A stretch of DNA of 64,000 nucleotides, taken from contig JYOD01000091.1 of the NCBI GenBank assembly GCA_000955785.1, forward strand, positions 1 through 64,000. Reading direction: 5' to 3'. This document shows positions 7,597-16,223 of the stretch, one piece after another (positions within the stretch are counted from its first letter, which is position 1; each line of letters begins with the position of its first letter). The DNA comes from Burkholderiaceae bacterium 16. GTDB taxonomy: Bacteria > Pseudomonadota > Gammaproteobacteria > Burkholderiales > Burkholderiaceae. Made by a program: the position numbers and the translations under genes. The notes below the pieces were generated by a model. It ran no database searches and was not told the DNA's origin. It worked only from the letters and a program-made list of their open reading frames with translations.

Positions 7597-10500
7597 TCAG
7601 CCTGCGCGCAGCAAGGCATCGAAATCCTCGTCGAGCGCGGACGCCAGCAAGCGCGCAACATGCAGCGCCGGCGTGCCCGTCCCGTCATGGATCTGGTGAC
7701 GGCAGCTCGTTCCATCGGCGACGACAACCGCGTCGCTGCCGGCGCTTCGGACCGCTGGCAGCAGGGATAGCTCCGCCATCGCCCTGGACGCTTCAAAGTG
7801 CTCCGCTTCATAACCGAAGCTGCCAGCCATTCCGCAGCAAGACGACTCCACTGTGTCGACCTTGAGTCCCGGAATCCATTTCAATACCGTCTGTACCGGG
7901 CGGAAGGCATCGAACGCCTTCTGGTGGCAATGGCCATGCACAAGCACCTTGTTACCGGGAATGCCTGTGAGCTTGAGCGCCAGCCGGCCGGCTTCCTTCT
8001 CCGCCACCAGGAACTCCTCGAACAGGTAGGCGGACTTCGCCAGGCGCCGGGCTTCGTCGCCGAATCCATAGCTCAGGAACTCGTCCCGCAGGGAGAGCAG
8101 GCAGGATGGTTCCAGTCCGACGATGGGTACACCGGCATCGACGTAAGGCTTCAAGGCATCCAGTGCGCGCCTTGCCTCGGCTTTGGCTTCGTCGACAAGG
8201 CCCGCCGCCAGGAAGGTGCGCCCGCAGCAAAGCGGCCGCAGGTCCGGCGAGACACTGAAGTGAACGTCATACCCGGCCGCGCTCAGCACACGCTCCGCGG
8301 CGACCGCGTTCGCCGGCTCCATATAATTGTTGAACGTATCGACAAAGAGCAAGACGGTCTTCTCGCCGATCGCTGTCCGGCCTGCCGTCTTGCGCCTTGA
8401 CAGAAACGAACTCTCGAAGCGCGGCAGCGACCGCTCGGGAGCAAAGCCGATCCAGCGCTTCATCAGCGAGGACAGCACCGGGATCCGGTCCGCCAGGTTG
8501 ACCAGCGGCGCGAACTTGCTCGCCAGCGGCGCATACCGCGGCATGAATGCCACCAGGCGGTCGCGCAATCCCAGTCCGTGCCGTTGCGTCCAGGCCGAAC
8601 GCGCCTCGATCTTTACCTTTGCCATGTCCACGCCGGTCGGGCAGTCCCGCTTGCAGCCCTTGCAGGAAACGCAGAGGTCCAGCACTTCCTTGACCTCGGG
8701 GCTGGCCAGCCCCTCCGCCCCAAGCTGGCCGGACAATGCCAGCCGCAGGGTGTTGGCGCGCCCGCGGGTCACGTGCTTTTCATCCTTCGTCACGCGGTAG
8801 CTGGGGCACATGGTGCCGGCATCGAACTTCCGGCAGTGGCCGTTGTTGTTGCACATCTCCACGGCCTTCGCCAGCCCCTGGGCGCGGTCGCCGCCCAGGC
8901 CGGGGGCAGTCTCCACGCCGGAGATGGGGTCCCGCATGACATTCCATGCGGTCCAGTCGAGCGCGGGTTTCAGCGCAATCGTCTGGTACTCCGGGGAGTA
9001 GCGGAAGTGCCGGCTGTCGTCCATGCGCGGCGGCTGGACAATCTTGTCCGGGTTGAAACGGTTATCCGGGTCGAACAGCGACTTGATCTCCCGGAATGCC
9101 TGGTGGATCCTGGGGCCGTACTGCCACGCTACCCATTCGCCCCGGCACAGTCCGTCCCCATGCTCGCCCGAAAAAGCGCCCTTGTACTCGCGGACCAGCT
9201 CGGCAGCCTCCTCGGCAATGGCCCGCATTTTCGCGGCGCCATCGCGCCGCATGTCCAGGATCGGCCGGACATGCAGGGTACCCACGCTGGCGTGGGCGTA
9301 CCAGGTTCCTTCCGTGCCATGCCGATGGAACACGCCGGTAAGACGGTCGGTGTACTCCGCCAGGTGCTCAAGCGGCACCGCGCAGTCTTCGATGAAGGAG
9401 ACGGGCTTCCCGTCGCCTTTCATGCTCATCATGATGTTCAGGCCCGCTTTCCGGACTTCCCACAAGGCCTTTTGCTGCCCCATGTCGGCCATTGGCTTGA
9501 CCGAGCCGGGCAAGCCCAGGTCGCCCATCAACTCGACCAGGCCATCCAGTTGCCTGAGCAGGCCATCCTGCTGCTCACCCGCGAACTCCACCAGCAGGAT
9601 GGCCTGTGGATTGCCCACCAGCGCCTGCTCGATCACCGGGCGGAAGGCGGGATTGCCCATCGCCAGGTCGATCATCGTCCTGTCGACCAGCTCGACCGCG
9701 CACGGACCCAGCTTGACGATGTGCTGGGTCATATCCATTGCCTGGTAGAAGGTGGGGAAGCTGACGACGCCGAGGACTTTATGCGTCGGGAGCGGCGAGA
9801 GCCTGAGCGTGAGCTGCCGGCTTACCGCCAGCGTCCCTTCGGACCCGACCAGGATATGCGCCAGGTTTGCCAGGCCATCGTCCGTGTACGACCGCGGATT
9901 CTGGCAATCGAAGATATCGATGTTGTAGCCGCCGACCCGGCGCAACACCTTCGGGACCCGTTCGACAATCTCGCGATTCTCGCGTTCGGCGATGTGCCGC
10001 AGTCCCGCCAGTATCTCGCCCAGCCGTCCCGGCTGCGGACCGCCGCGCACCGAAGCAAAACTGGCCTGCGTCCCGTCGGCAAGGACAGCGTCGATGGCGT
10101 GCACGTTGTGCACCATGTTGCCGTACTCGATCGAGCGGGAGCCGCACGAATTGTTGCCTGCCATGCCGCCTATCGTACATTGCGCCCCCGTGGAGACGTC
10201 CACCGGGAACCACAAGCCATGCGGCTTCAGCCAGGCATTCAGGTGGTCCAGGACAATGCCCGGCTCAACAGTGACAAGCCTGGCCTGCGCATCGAAGCTG
10301 ACTACGTTATTGAGCCATTTGCTGTTGTCGATGACGAGCGCCTCGCCCACGGTCTGGCCGCACTGGCTGGTCCCCGCCCCTCTCGCCAGGATCGGGGCTC
10401 CGCTATCCCTTGCAATGTCCAGCGCCAGGATCAGATCGGCCTGGTCGCGCGGCACAACGACGCCCAAGGGCATGATCTGGTAGATCGACGCGTCGGTGGA

Positions 10501-10644
10501 GTAACGACCACGGCTGGCGGCATCGAAGAGTACGTCTCCCCTGAGTTCCTTGCGGAGAAGCCTGGAGAGCGGACTGCCTGAACCGGCACGCGAAGGCACG
10601 AGATGAACGGGTTTCACCAGCGGAGACGGGGATAGGGTTGTCAT
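7597..10644 (-). CDS. FAD-linked, Fe-S-containing D-2-hydroxyacid dehydrogenase (YdiJ/GlcD-GlcF type fusion)
   Basis: About 1015 residues. An N-terminal FAD-binding PCMH-type domain (about 55-230) and an FAD-oxidase C-terminal domain are followed by a 4Fe-4S region with CNNNGHC near 596 and CVSCKGCKRDCP near 655. Two CCG motifs follow near 805 and 933, as in heterodisulfide reductase D or GlcF. This layout and length match YdiJ-like membrane-associated D-2-hydroxyacid dehydrogenases that pass electrons to quinone. Substrates in the family include D-lactate, glycolate and D-2-hydroxyglutarate; here a mandelate-like acid is plausible because of the racemase and permease. I prefer ATG at 10644 (MTTLSPSPL) over one 20 codons upstream because the extra N-terminus is low-complexity Pro/Arg. 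No signal peptide is seen. Confidence 0.8.
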   Translation of the reverse strand: MTTLSPSPLVKPVHLVPSRAGSGSPLSRLLRKELRGDVLFDAASRGRYSTDASIYQIMPLGVVVPRDQADLILALDIARDSGAPILARGAGTSQCGQTVGEALVIDNSKWLNNVVSFDAQARLVTVEPGIVLDHLNAWLKPHGLWFPVDVSTGAQCTIGGMAGNNSCGSRSIEYGNMVHNVHAIDAVLADGTQASFASVRGGPQPGRLGEILAGLRHIAERENREIVERVPKVLRRVGGYNIDIFDCQNPRSYTDDGLANLAHILVGSEGTLAVSRQLTLRLSPLPTHKVLGVVSFPTFYQAMDMTQHIVKLGPCAVELVDRTMIDLAMGNPAFRPVIEQALVGNPQAILLVEFAGEQQDGLLRQLDGLVELMGDLGLPGSVKPMADMGQQKALWEVRKAGLNIMMSMKGDGKPVSFIEDCAVPLEHLAEYTDRLTGVFHRHGTEGTWYAHASVGTLHVRPILDMRRDGAAKMRAIAEEAAELVREYKGAFSGEHGDGLCRGEWVAWQYGPRIHQAFREIKSLFDPDNRFNPDKIVQPPRMDDSRHFRYSPEYQTIALKPALDWTAWNVMRDPISGVETAPGLGGDRAQGLAKAVEMCNNNGHCRKFDAGTMCPSYRVTKDEKHVTRGRANTLRLALSGQLGAEGLASPEVKEVLDLCVSCKGCKRDCPTGVDMAKVKIEARSAWTQRHGLGLRDRLVAFMPRYAPLASKFAPLVNLADRIPVLSSLMKRWIGFAPERSLPRFESSFLSRRKTAGRTAIGEKTVLLFVDTFNNYMEPANAVAAERVLSAAGYDVHFSVSPDLRPLCCGRTFLAAGLVDEAKAEARRALDALKPYVDAGVPIVGLEPSCLLSLRDEFLSYGFGDEARRLAKSAYLFEEFLVAEKEAGRLALKLTGIPGNKVLVHGHCHQKAFDAFRPVQTVLKWIPGLKVDTVESSCCGMAGSFGYEAEHFEASRAMAELSLLPAVRSAGSDAVVVADGTSCRHQIHDGTGTPALHVARLLASALDEDFDALLRAG

Positions 10645-10760
10645 GATAGGTGGCGGTGGGCCTGGCGGATGCCGGCCACGCGAGCGGGGCTTCGGCGAGA
10701 CCACGAAAATGTCTCGGGGGAAGCCCGGCCGCGCTGACGGAAGATGAAGTGAATGCGGCC

Positions 10761-10785
10761 CGGTCCGGGCACCCGTCCCGGACCG
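10761..10785. terminator. GC-rich hairpin after the aminotransferase gene
   Basis: CGGTCCGGG (10761-10769) pairs perfectly with CCCGGACCG (10777-10785) around a 7-nt loop. It lies in the 178-bp gap between the aminotransferase stop and the dehydrogenase start, both on the minus strand. There is no T-run, so it may only slow transcription between two genes of one unit. Confidence 0.35.
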
Positions 10786-10822
10786 TCAGTCACATCCCTG
10801 GCGCTGCGCTAACGGGTGGTCT

Positions 10823-12037
10823 TCAGCTTTTGACCAGAGGCGGAACGACTTGATCGCCAAGGAATTCCATCGCTGCCAGCACGCCACTGGCGGCGGTCTT
10901 CACGCCGGAGATCTTCAGGCCCATCTCGCATCCCGCGAGCGCCCCGACCAGCGTCAGGTCATTGCAGTCGCCCAGATGGCCGATCCGGAACATCCGGCCA
11001 CGCAACTTGCCCAGCCCGGCGCCCAGGGAAATATCGAAGCGCTCGTAGGTATTCCTGCGGACCACGTCGGCATCGACACCATCCGGCATCATGACGCCGG
11101 TCAGCACGGGGCTGTACACCGCGGCGTCCACGCACTGGATTTCGAGCCCCCAGGCCCGCACCGCGCGCCGGCATGCCTCGGCGAGACGCTTGTGGCGGGC
11201 AAAGACATCCTGAAGCCCCTCCGTCTCGATCATGTCCAGCGCTTCCGACAAGCCGTAGAGCAGATTCGTATTCGGCGTATAGGGCCAGTATCCGGTCTTG
11301 TTCATCTCCAGGATCTCCGACCAGCCAAAGAAACTGCGGGGCAACGTGGCGTGACGGCTGGCCTCGATGGCCTTGGGGGACAGCGCATTGAAGCTGATCC
11401 CCGGCGGCAGCATCAAGCCCTTCTGCGAACCGGAGACGGTCACGTCCACGCCCCATTCATCATGCCGGTAGTCCGCCGAGCCAAGGCTGGAGATCGTATC
11501 CACCATCAGCAGCGCCGGATGCCCGGCGGCATCGATGGCGGCCCGTACCGCCGCGATATTCGAGGTCACGCCCGTCGACGTCTCATTGTGGACGACGCAA
11601 ACCGCCTTGATTTCATGCTGCGTGTCAGCCCGCAACCGCTCTTCGATCATCGCGGCATTCACGCCGCGCCGCCATCCCTCGATGCCGGGAAGCCCGAGAA
11701 ACTCCGGCTGCAGGCCGAGACTGCGCGCCATCTTGTCCCACAGCGTCGCAAAATGTCCCGTCTCGTACATCAGGACCTTGTCACCCGCGCTCAGGGTATT
11801 CACCAGCGCGGCCTCCCAGGCGCCGGTCCCGGACGCGGGATAAATGATGACCGGATGCCGCGTCTGGAAGATCTTCTTGATACCATCGAGCACCTTCAGG
11901 CCAAGCGCGCCGAACTCGGGTCCGCGATGGTCGATCGTCGGATAGCTGATCGCCCGCAGGATCCTGTCGGGGACAGGACTCGGCCCCGGAATCTGAAGAA
12001 AGTGGCGACCGGAAGGATGAAAATCCAGCTTAAGCAT
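10823..12037 (-). CDS. Serine-glyoxylate-type aminotransferase (class V, PLP)
   Basis: A 404-residue class V aminotransferase. The start at 12037 has a strong AGAGGAG site. The N-terminus (GRHFLQIPGPSPVP, DHRGPEF) and the PLP lysine Lys206 in SGSQKGLMLPPG are typical of the serine/alanine/aspartate-glyoxylate aminotransferases. They convert glyoxylate to glycine with serine, alanine or aspartate as donor. In the beta-hydroxyaspartate cycle a close relative (BhcA) makes glycine for an aldolase. Here an aldolase-family gene is also nearby, but no beta-hydroxyaspartate dehydratase or iminosuccinate reductase is seen. The donor amino acid is not predictable. It is divergent from the GntR gene, with operator-like dyads between them. 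Confidence 0.8.
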   Translation of the reverse strand: MLKLDFHPSGRHFLQIPGPSPVPDRILRAISYPTIDHRGPEFGALGLKVLDGIKKIFQTRHPVIIYPASGTGAWEAALVNTLSAGDKVLMYETGHFATLWDKMARSLGLQPEFLGLPGIEGWRRGVNAAMIEERLRADTQHEIKAVCVVHNETSTGVTSNIAAVRAAIDAAGHPALLMVDTISSLGSADYRHDEWGVDVTVSGSQKGLMLPPGISFNALSPKAIEASRHATLPRSFFGWSEILEMNKTGYWPYTPNTNLLYGLSEALDMIETEGLQDVFARHKRLAEACRRAVRAWGLEIQCVDAAVYSPVLTGVMMPDGVDADVVRRNTYERFDISLGAGLGKLRGRMFRIGHLGDCNDLTLVGALAGCEMGLKISGVKTAASGVLAAMEFLGDQVVPPLVKS

Positions 12038-12058
12038 TGCGTTCTCCTCTGATGAATT

Positions 12059-12135
12059 TTGAATACAATTCAATTTAGCAGAACGATCTCCATAAATCCG
12101 GCAAGCCGGCTTGAAGTTTTCTCAATCCCGTTTGA
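12059..12135. promoter_or_regulatory. Operator cluster between aminotransferase and GntR genes
   Basis: Three dyads lie in this 159-bp divergent gap. TTGAAT-ACA-ATTCAA at 12059-12073 is a perfect 15-bp palindrome 21 bp before the aminotransferase start. TTGA-N7-TCAA follows at 12111-12125. TCAATCCCGTTTGA at 12122-12135 is nearly identical to 966-979 upstream of the racemase. Autoregulation by the adjacent GntR protein is the simplest reading; this is an inference from position and symmetry. Confidence 0.6.
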
Positions 12136-12196
12136 GCATCGATGTGCCGACATTTCCGTTAGTATTTCCGCACAAGGAAGCTAACTGGAGTCCTGC

Positions 12197-12934
12197 ATGC
12201 AAATGGCACCGCCGCCGGCCCGGCCCGGATCCGCGCCATCGCTCCCGAAGGTGATGCGCCAACGCCTCCATGACGCGGTGGTGGACCATATCAGGAGTCT
12301 CATTGTCGAAGGCAAGCTGGCGGCCGGCCAGAAGATGAATGAGCGCGAACTCTGCGAGGTCTTTGGCATTTCGCGAACGCCGCTGCGCGAAGCGATGAAG
12401 GTGCTTGCTGCCGAGGGACTGATTGAACTCACCCCCAACCGTGGTGCGTCGGTGGCCAGCATGTCGGAACCCGAGATGCGCGAGGCTTTCGAAGTCCTTG
12501 GGGGACTTGAGGCCCTGGCGGGGCAACTCGCGTGCGAGCGGATGACCGACGCGGAGCTGCTGGAAATCAGGCGCCTGCACCACGATATGATCGCGTGCCG
12601 CACGCGCAACGATCTTGCCGGCTACTACGCACGGAACCAGACGATCCATGACAGGATCAACGAGGCAGCGCGAAACTCAGCGCTGCGCCAGATCTACCAG
12701 ACTGTCAACCGGCGCCTGCAGGCGCTGCGATTTCGGTCGAATTTCCAGGCGCCGAAATGGGACAGCGCGGTGCAGGACCACACGCAGATGCTGCTGGCGC
12801 TGGAGGCGCGGGATGGCGCCAGGCTTGCCGGGATCCTGCAGCGGCATTTGCTTGATAAGCGGGATGCGGTGTTGGGCACGCAGACGTTGCCGGGTGATGT
12901 TTATTCTTGCGAGTCGGGTGCATTTCACGCTTAA
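12197..12934 (+). CDS. GntR-family regulator, FadR/FCD subgroup
   Basis: A 245-residue protein. Its winged helix-turn-helix at about 20-85 contains ERELCEVFGISRTPLREAMK and LAAEGLIELTPNRGASV. An all-helical FCD ligand domain (about 95-225) follows, with the conserved His/Asp/Asn positions that often bind a metal and a carboxylate. FCD-type GntR proteins typically answer to organic acids such as lactate, glycolate or mandelate-like acids, and usually repress. Divergent from the aminotransferase gene and flanked by dyads also found 11 kb away upstream of the racemase, it is the best candidate for master regulator of the island. Confidence 0.88.
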   Translation: MQMAPPPARPGSAPSLPKVMRQRLHDAVVDHIRSLIVEGKLAAGQKMNERELCEVFGISRTPLREAMKVLAAEGLIELTPNRGASVASMSEPEMREAFEVLGGLEALAGQLACERMTDAELLEIRRLHHDMIACRTRNDLAGYYARNQTIHDRINEAARNSALRQIYQTVNRRLQALRFRSNFQAPKWDSAVQDHTQMLLALEARDGARLAGILQRHLLDKRDAVLGTQTLPGDVYSCESGAFHA

Positions 12935-13289
12935 TGCACTCATATTGCGCGAGCGAAGATGGACGGCCATAGATCGGCAATAGATCTCGATTCTTTTTTC
13001 CTGGATTTCAGTGACGATGCCCTGAACGACACGCTCCCATACCTATGGCCGGATGCTTGTTTGACCCATGTCAACGGCAATTCGCTGGAACTTCCTATGC
13101 TCTCCGGATGGCCGTTTCCGCTTGCACGATCCGGGCTGAGGCCGATTACCAATCCAAACCTGGTCCAGGGCTCAAAGGTGCGAGTGCAAAGTGCAACGGC
13201 AGCAACGGAATCGCGAGCGACAACAACACCTTATATCCGATTTCCCGGCTTGCATTCCGATCCGGATTCCCCAACGCTACCGGCCTTGA
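12935..13289. other. Gene-free stretch, lower GC
   Basis: Between the GntR gene and the cytochrome c gene I see no frame with convincing codon use. Base composition drops (for example a TTTTTT run near 12990). I recognise no repeat or hairpin. It probably holds the promoter of the cytochrome gene. Confidence 0.4.
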
Positions 13290-13928
13290 ATGACCATGAA
13301 ACTGCCCTTCGTCACGAGTATGCGAATGCATTCCCTGCTTCTGACCGCAAGCATTGCGCTGACGGTGACGCTGACGGTGATGCCGGCGCGCGCGGAAGGT
13401 GGCGCGGGGCTGGCCCAGCAGCTATGCGCAACCTGCCATGGCGCGAATGGCCGCAGCGACTCGCCCAGGTTTCCGCGACTGGCTGGCCAGACCCCCGAAT
13501 ATCTGCAGGCACAGCTCAAAGGCTTCCGCGATCATGAACGCGGAGAATCCGATGCACGCTCGCACATGTGGGGAATCGCCGCGCAACTCGATGACGCGAC
13601 GATCCAATCGCTGGCCGACTATTACGGGAGTCAGACGCCGGCGCCGGGTGTGGCCGGCGACCCCGGGTTGACGAGCAAAGGACAAACGATTTTCGAGCAA
13701 GGCTTCGCAGACCGCGGGGTGCCCTCCTGTGCTTCCTGCCATGGCGCTCGGGCCGAGGGCGCCGGCGCATTCCCGCGACTGGCGGGGCAGCATCGCGCCT
13801 ATCTGCTACGCCAGATCGAAGTGTTCAAGAACCGTTCGCGCGGCAACTCGCCTGTGATGAGCGCGGTAGCGCACGATTTGAGCTACGACGAGGCCAGCGC
13901 CGTGGCCGCCTACTTGCAGTCCAGGTGA
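13290..13928 (+). CDS. Periplasmic diheme cytochrome c (c4-like)
   Basis: A 212-residue protein with an N-terminal signal peptide ending near MPARA (residues 30-35). Two class I cytochrome c halves each have a CxxCH heme site: Cys46-His50 (CATCH) and Cys147-His151 (CASCH). The repeated FPRLAGQ motif after each site and the overall length match c553/c4-type electron carriers of the periplasm. The partner is unknown; no oxidase or dehydrogenase subunit flanks it. An alternative ATG at 13296 would shorten it by two residues. It is a single-gene unit with gaps on both sides. Confidence 0.88.
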   Translation: MTMKLPFVTSMRMHSLLLTASIALTVTLTVMPARAEGGAGLAQQLCATCHGANGRSDSPRFPRLAGQTPEYLQAQLKGFRDHERGESDARSHMWGIAAQLDDATIQSLADYYGSQTPAPGVAGDPGLTSKGQTIFEQGFADRGVPSCASCHGARAEGAGAFPRLAGQHRAYLLRQIEVFKNRSRGNSPVMSAVAHDLSYDEASAVAAYLQSR

Positions 13929-14440
13929 TCGCCTCCCCTTCCATAGCAGGCGGCGGGGTCGGAGCCGCGACCTGCGCGTGCACCTTATACGCCATTTTGC
14001 GACCTCGCGACCACGTGTAGCCCTCTCTGCACTATAGAGAAGCAGGTGAGACACAGCTTGCAAATGCCGCGTCTCAGACTGGAGACGCGCTAAACCTGGG
14101 CCGCCCGCGCCTATGAATGGGCTTCTTGTCCTGGATCAAAGTTTACCCTCCGGCTTTGACTACGTTGGAAGTGTCTTGCAATCGGGTACTGCATGCGTTT
14201 CCTGTTATCGCGAACTCCGGGCTTCTCCCGCAGCGTGGGAGTGAGTTCAACGGCGCGGTGCAGCAAGAACCGAACGGGCAAAAAACAGGGCACTGGATGA
14301 AAGTCCGGTGCCATGCCGAAGTCGAGGCGGCCGATTGCGAATAGGCGGCCAACCTCCCTCGATCAGCTAAGGCGATACATCGCCGGCGGTGGGCCGTCCA
14401 TATTGTTGCAATGGATTTCATTTCAAAAGAGGAGACAGCC
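13929..14440. other. 512-bp gap without a recognised gene
   Basis: Several short frames exist here (for example one starting at 14117), but none has a ribosome site together with GC-rich codon use or a recognisable product. Base composition is mixed. It may contain the promoter of the DUF2092 operon, whose first gene has a strong AGAGGAGA site at its right edge. Confidence 0.35.
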
Positions 14441-15211
14441 ATGGAACGGAAGATTCTGGTGCTCAGCCTTCTGGCTATGGCGCTCGCGGCACCGCCCATT
14501 CATGCTCAGACGCCGCCGGCGGGCACGGCCCAGTCCGCGGCGAGCGCTGTCGATCAAGGATCGATTCAGGCACTCAAGGACATGGGCGCCCATCTGCAGA
14601 CGTTGAAGCGCTTCCGGGTATCGAACGATCTGACCGCCGAACGGGTTCTGGCGGATGGCCAGAAACTGCAGCACATGGCAAGGGCAGATCTGGATGTCGA
14701 TCGTCCGAACAAGCTGCGCGTCATGATGCTTAGTCCGCGCTCTGAACGCGAACTGATTTACGACGGCAAGACCGTTACCCTCTATACCCCTGCGCAAAAG
14801 TATTACTCGTCGGTCGAATTTGCCGACACGATCGGTGGCCTGATCGGCCGGTTGCAGGAAAAGTACGGCGTGGAACTGCCGCTGACAGATCTCTTCCTCT
14901 GGGGTACCCCTGCCGCGCCACTCGACAAGATTGAGTCCGCAATGAATGCCGGCCAGGACTTTGTCGGAAAGGACCTTTGCGATCATTACGCTTTTCGCCA
15001 GGGCAATATCGACTGGCAGATCTGGATTACCACCGGAGGCAAGCCGCTGCCGCGCAAGATCGTCATCACCAATCGGGCAGATGAAGCCCGTCCGCAATCG
15101 GTCTCCCTGCTTGAGTGGAACTTGAAGCCGAGCTTCACGGACTCGGTGTTCAGCTTCACGCCGCCGAAAGGCTCTTCCAAGATCGAGATCCTGCCGGTCA
15201 AGACAAAGTAA
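14441..15211 (+). CDS. Exported DUF2092 family protein
   Basis: A 256-residue protein with a signal peptide (residues 1-22, ending IHAQ). Its mature part resembles DUF2092, a LolA/LppX-like beta fold: DLDVDRPNKLRV, LIYDGKTVTLYTPAQKYYSS and a C-terminal VFSFTPPKG. Relatives may bind lipids or act in the envelope; no reaction is known. The start at 14441 is set by AGAGGAGA about 9 nt upstream. The stop is 10 nt before a Gly/Asn-rich secreted protein gene, so the two form an operon. Confidence 0.75.
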   Translation: MERKILVLSLLAMALAAPPIHAQTPPAGTAQSAASAVDQGSIQALKDMGAHLQTLKRFRVSNDLTAERVLADGQKLQHMARADLDVDRPNKLRVMMLSPRSERELIYDGKTVTLYTPAQKYYSSVEFADTIGGLIGRLQEKYGVELPLTDLFLWGTPAAPLDKIESAMNAGQDFVGKDLCDHYAFRQGNIDWQIWITTGGKPLPRKIVITNRADEARPQSVSLLEWNLKPSFTDSVFSFTPPKGSSKIEILPVKTK

Positions 15212-15221
15212 AGGAGCCATC

Positions 15222-15752
<531 letters not shown>

Positions 15753-16223
15753 CGCCTGCGTGTTCGGCTTCAACATCTCATGGTGATCCCCGACTAGAGC
15801 AGACAGCTGGCAGCGACGCTGGATAAGGCGCTTCTGCCGGTGTGCCTGCTTCGGGTGCCTGCTTCGGGTGCCTGCGGCCCGTCAGGTTGCCCTCGCGCGC
15901 CGGTGACGGTGCGACGCCGGCTCAGGCAGCAGGCCCAGCTTCCAACCCCGGATGCAGCGCCGCGCTCTCGACCTCTGCCAGCCACAAGGCCAGTTCCCAC
16001 CAGTGCGCCGCGGCGTTCGGCGGCCGGCATTACGCCGGCACCGGCTGTCCCGATAGCCAGCACCACGGCGCGGGACTGTGTCATCAGGACCAGCGGCTCC
16101 ATTTCCAGCTCGACCCCGAGCACACGCATCGTGCCCGCCACGCGCTGGATGGGATTGCCACCCGCTTCGGCGATCCGCTGCAGGTTCGCCAGTGCGTCGA
16201 CGGCCCCCAGCGCGGGCAACCGG
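15753..16223. other. 471-bp region with tandem repeat and a decayed-looking minus-strand frame
   Basis: Just downstream of the LysR stop a minus-strand frame begins at 16219. For about 65 codons it has good GC-rich codon use (LANLQRIAEAGGNPIQRV), then loses coding character. A neighbouring frame then reads AHWWELALWLAEVES up to a stop. I read this as a possible gene remnant broken by frameshift, with no family assigned. The stretch also holds the 13-bp tandem repeat at 15842-15875. Confidence 0.35.
15842..15875. repeat. 13-bp tandem repeat, 2.6 copies
   Basis: GTGCCTGCTTCGG is repeated at 15842-15854 and 15855-15867, followed by a partial copy (GTGCCTGC) at 15868-15875. The copies are exact. 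It lies in the non-coding or decayed region before the LysR gene end. Confidence 0.8.

Noticed and set aside
8578..10581. A 667-codon open frame on the plus strand
   Set aside because: It is fully antisense to the FAD/Fe-S dehydrogenase and has no recognisable domain.
5367..12037. A complete beta-hydroxyaspartate cycle
   Set aside because: Only an aldolase-family and an aminotransferase-family gene are present. The dehydratase and the iminosuccinate reductase are missing, and the aldolase is of the L-threonine type, not the D-type used in that cycle.
14113..14344. Small plus-strand frames of 40-75 codons
   Set aside because: None has a good ribosome site or GC-rich codon use, and no family is recognised.
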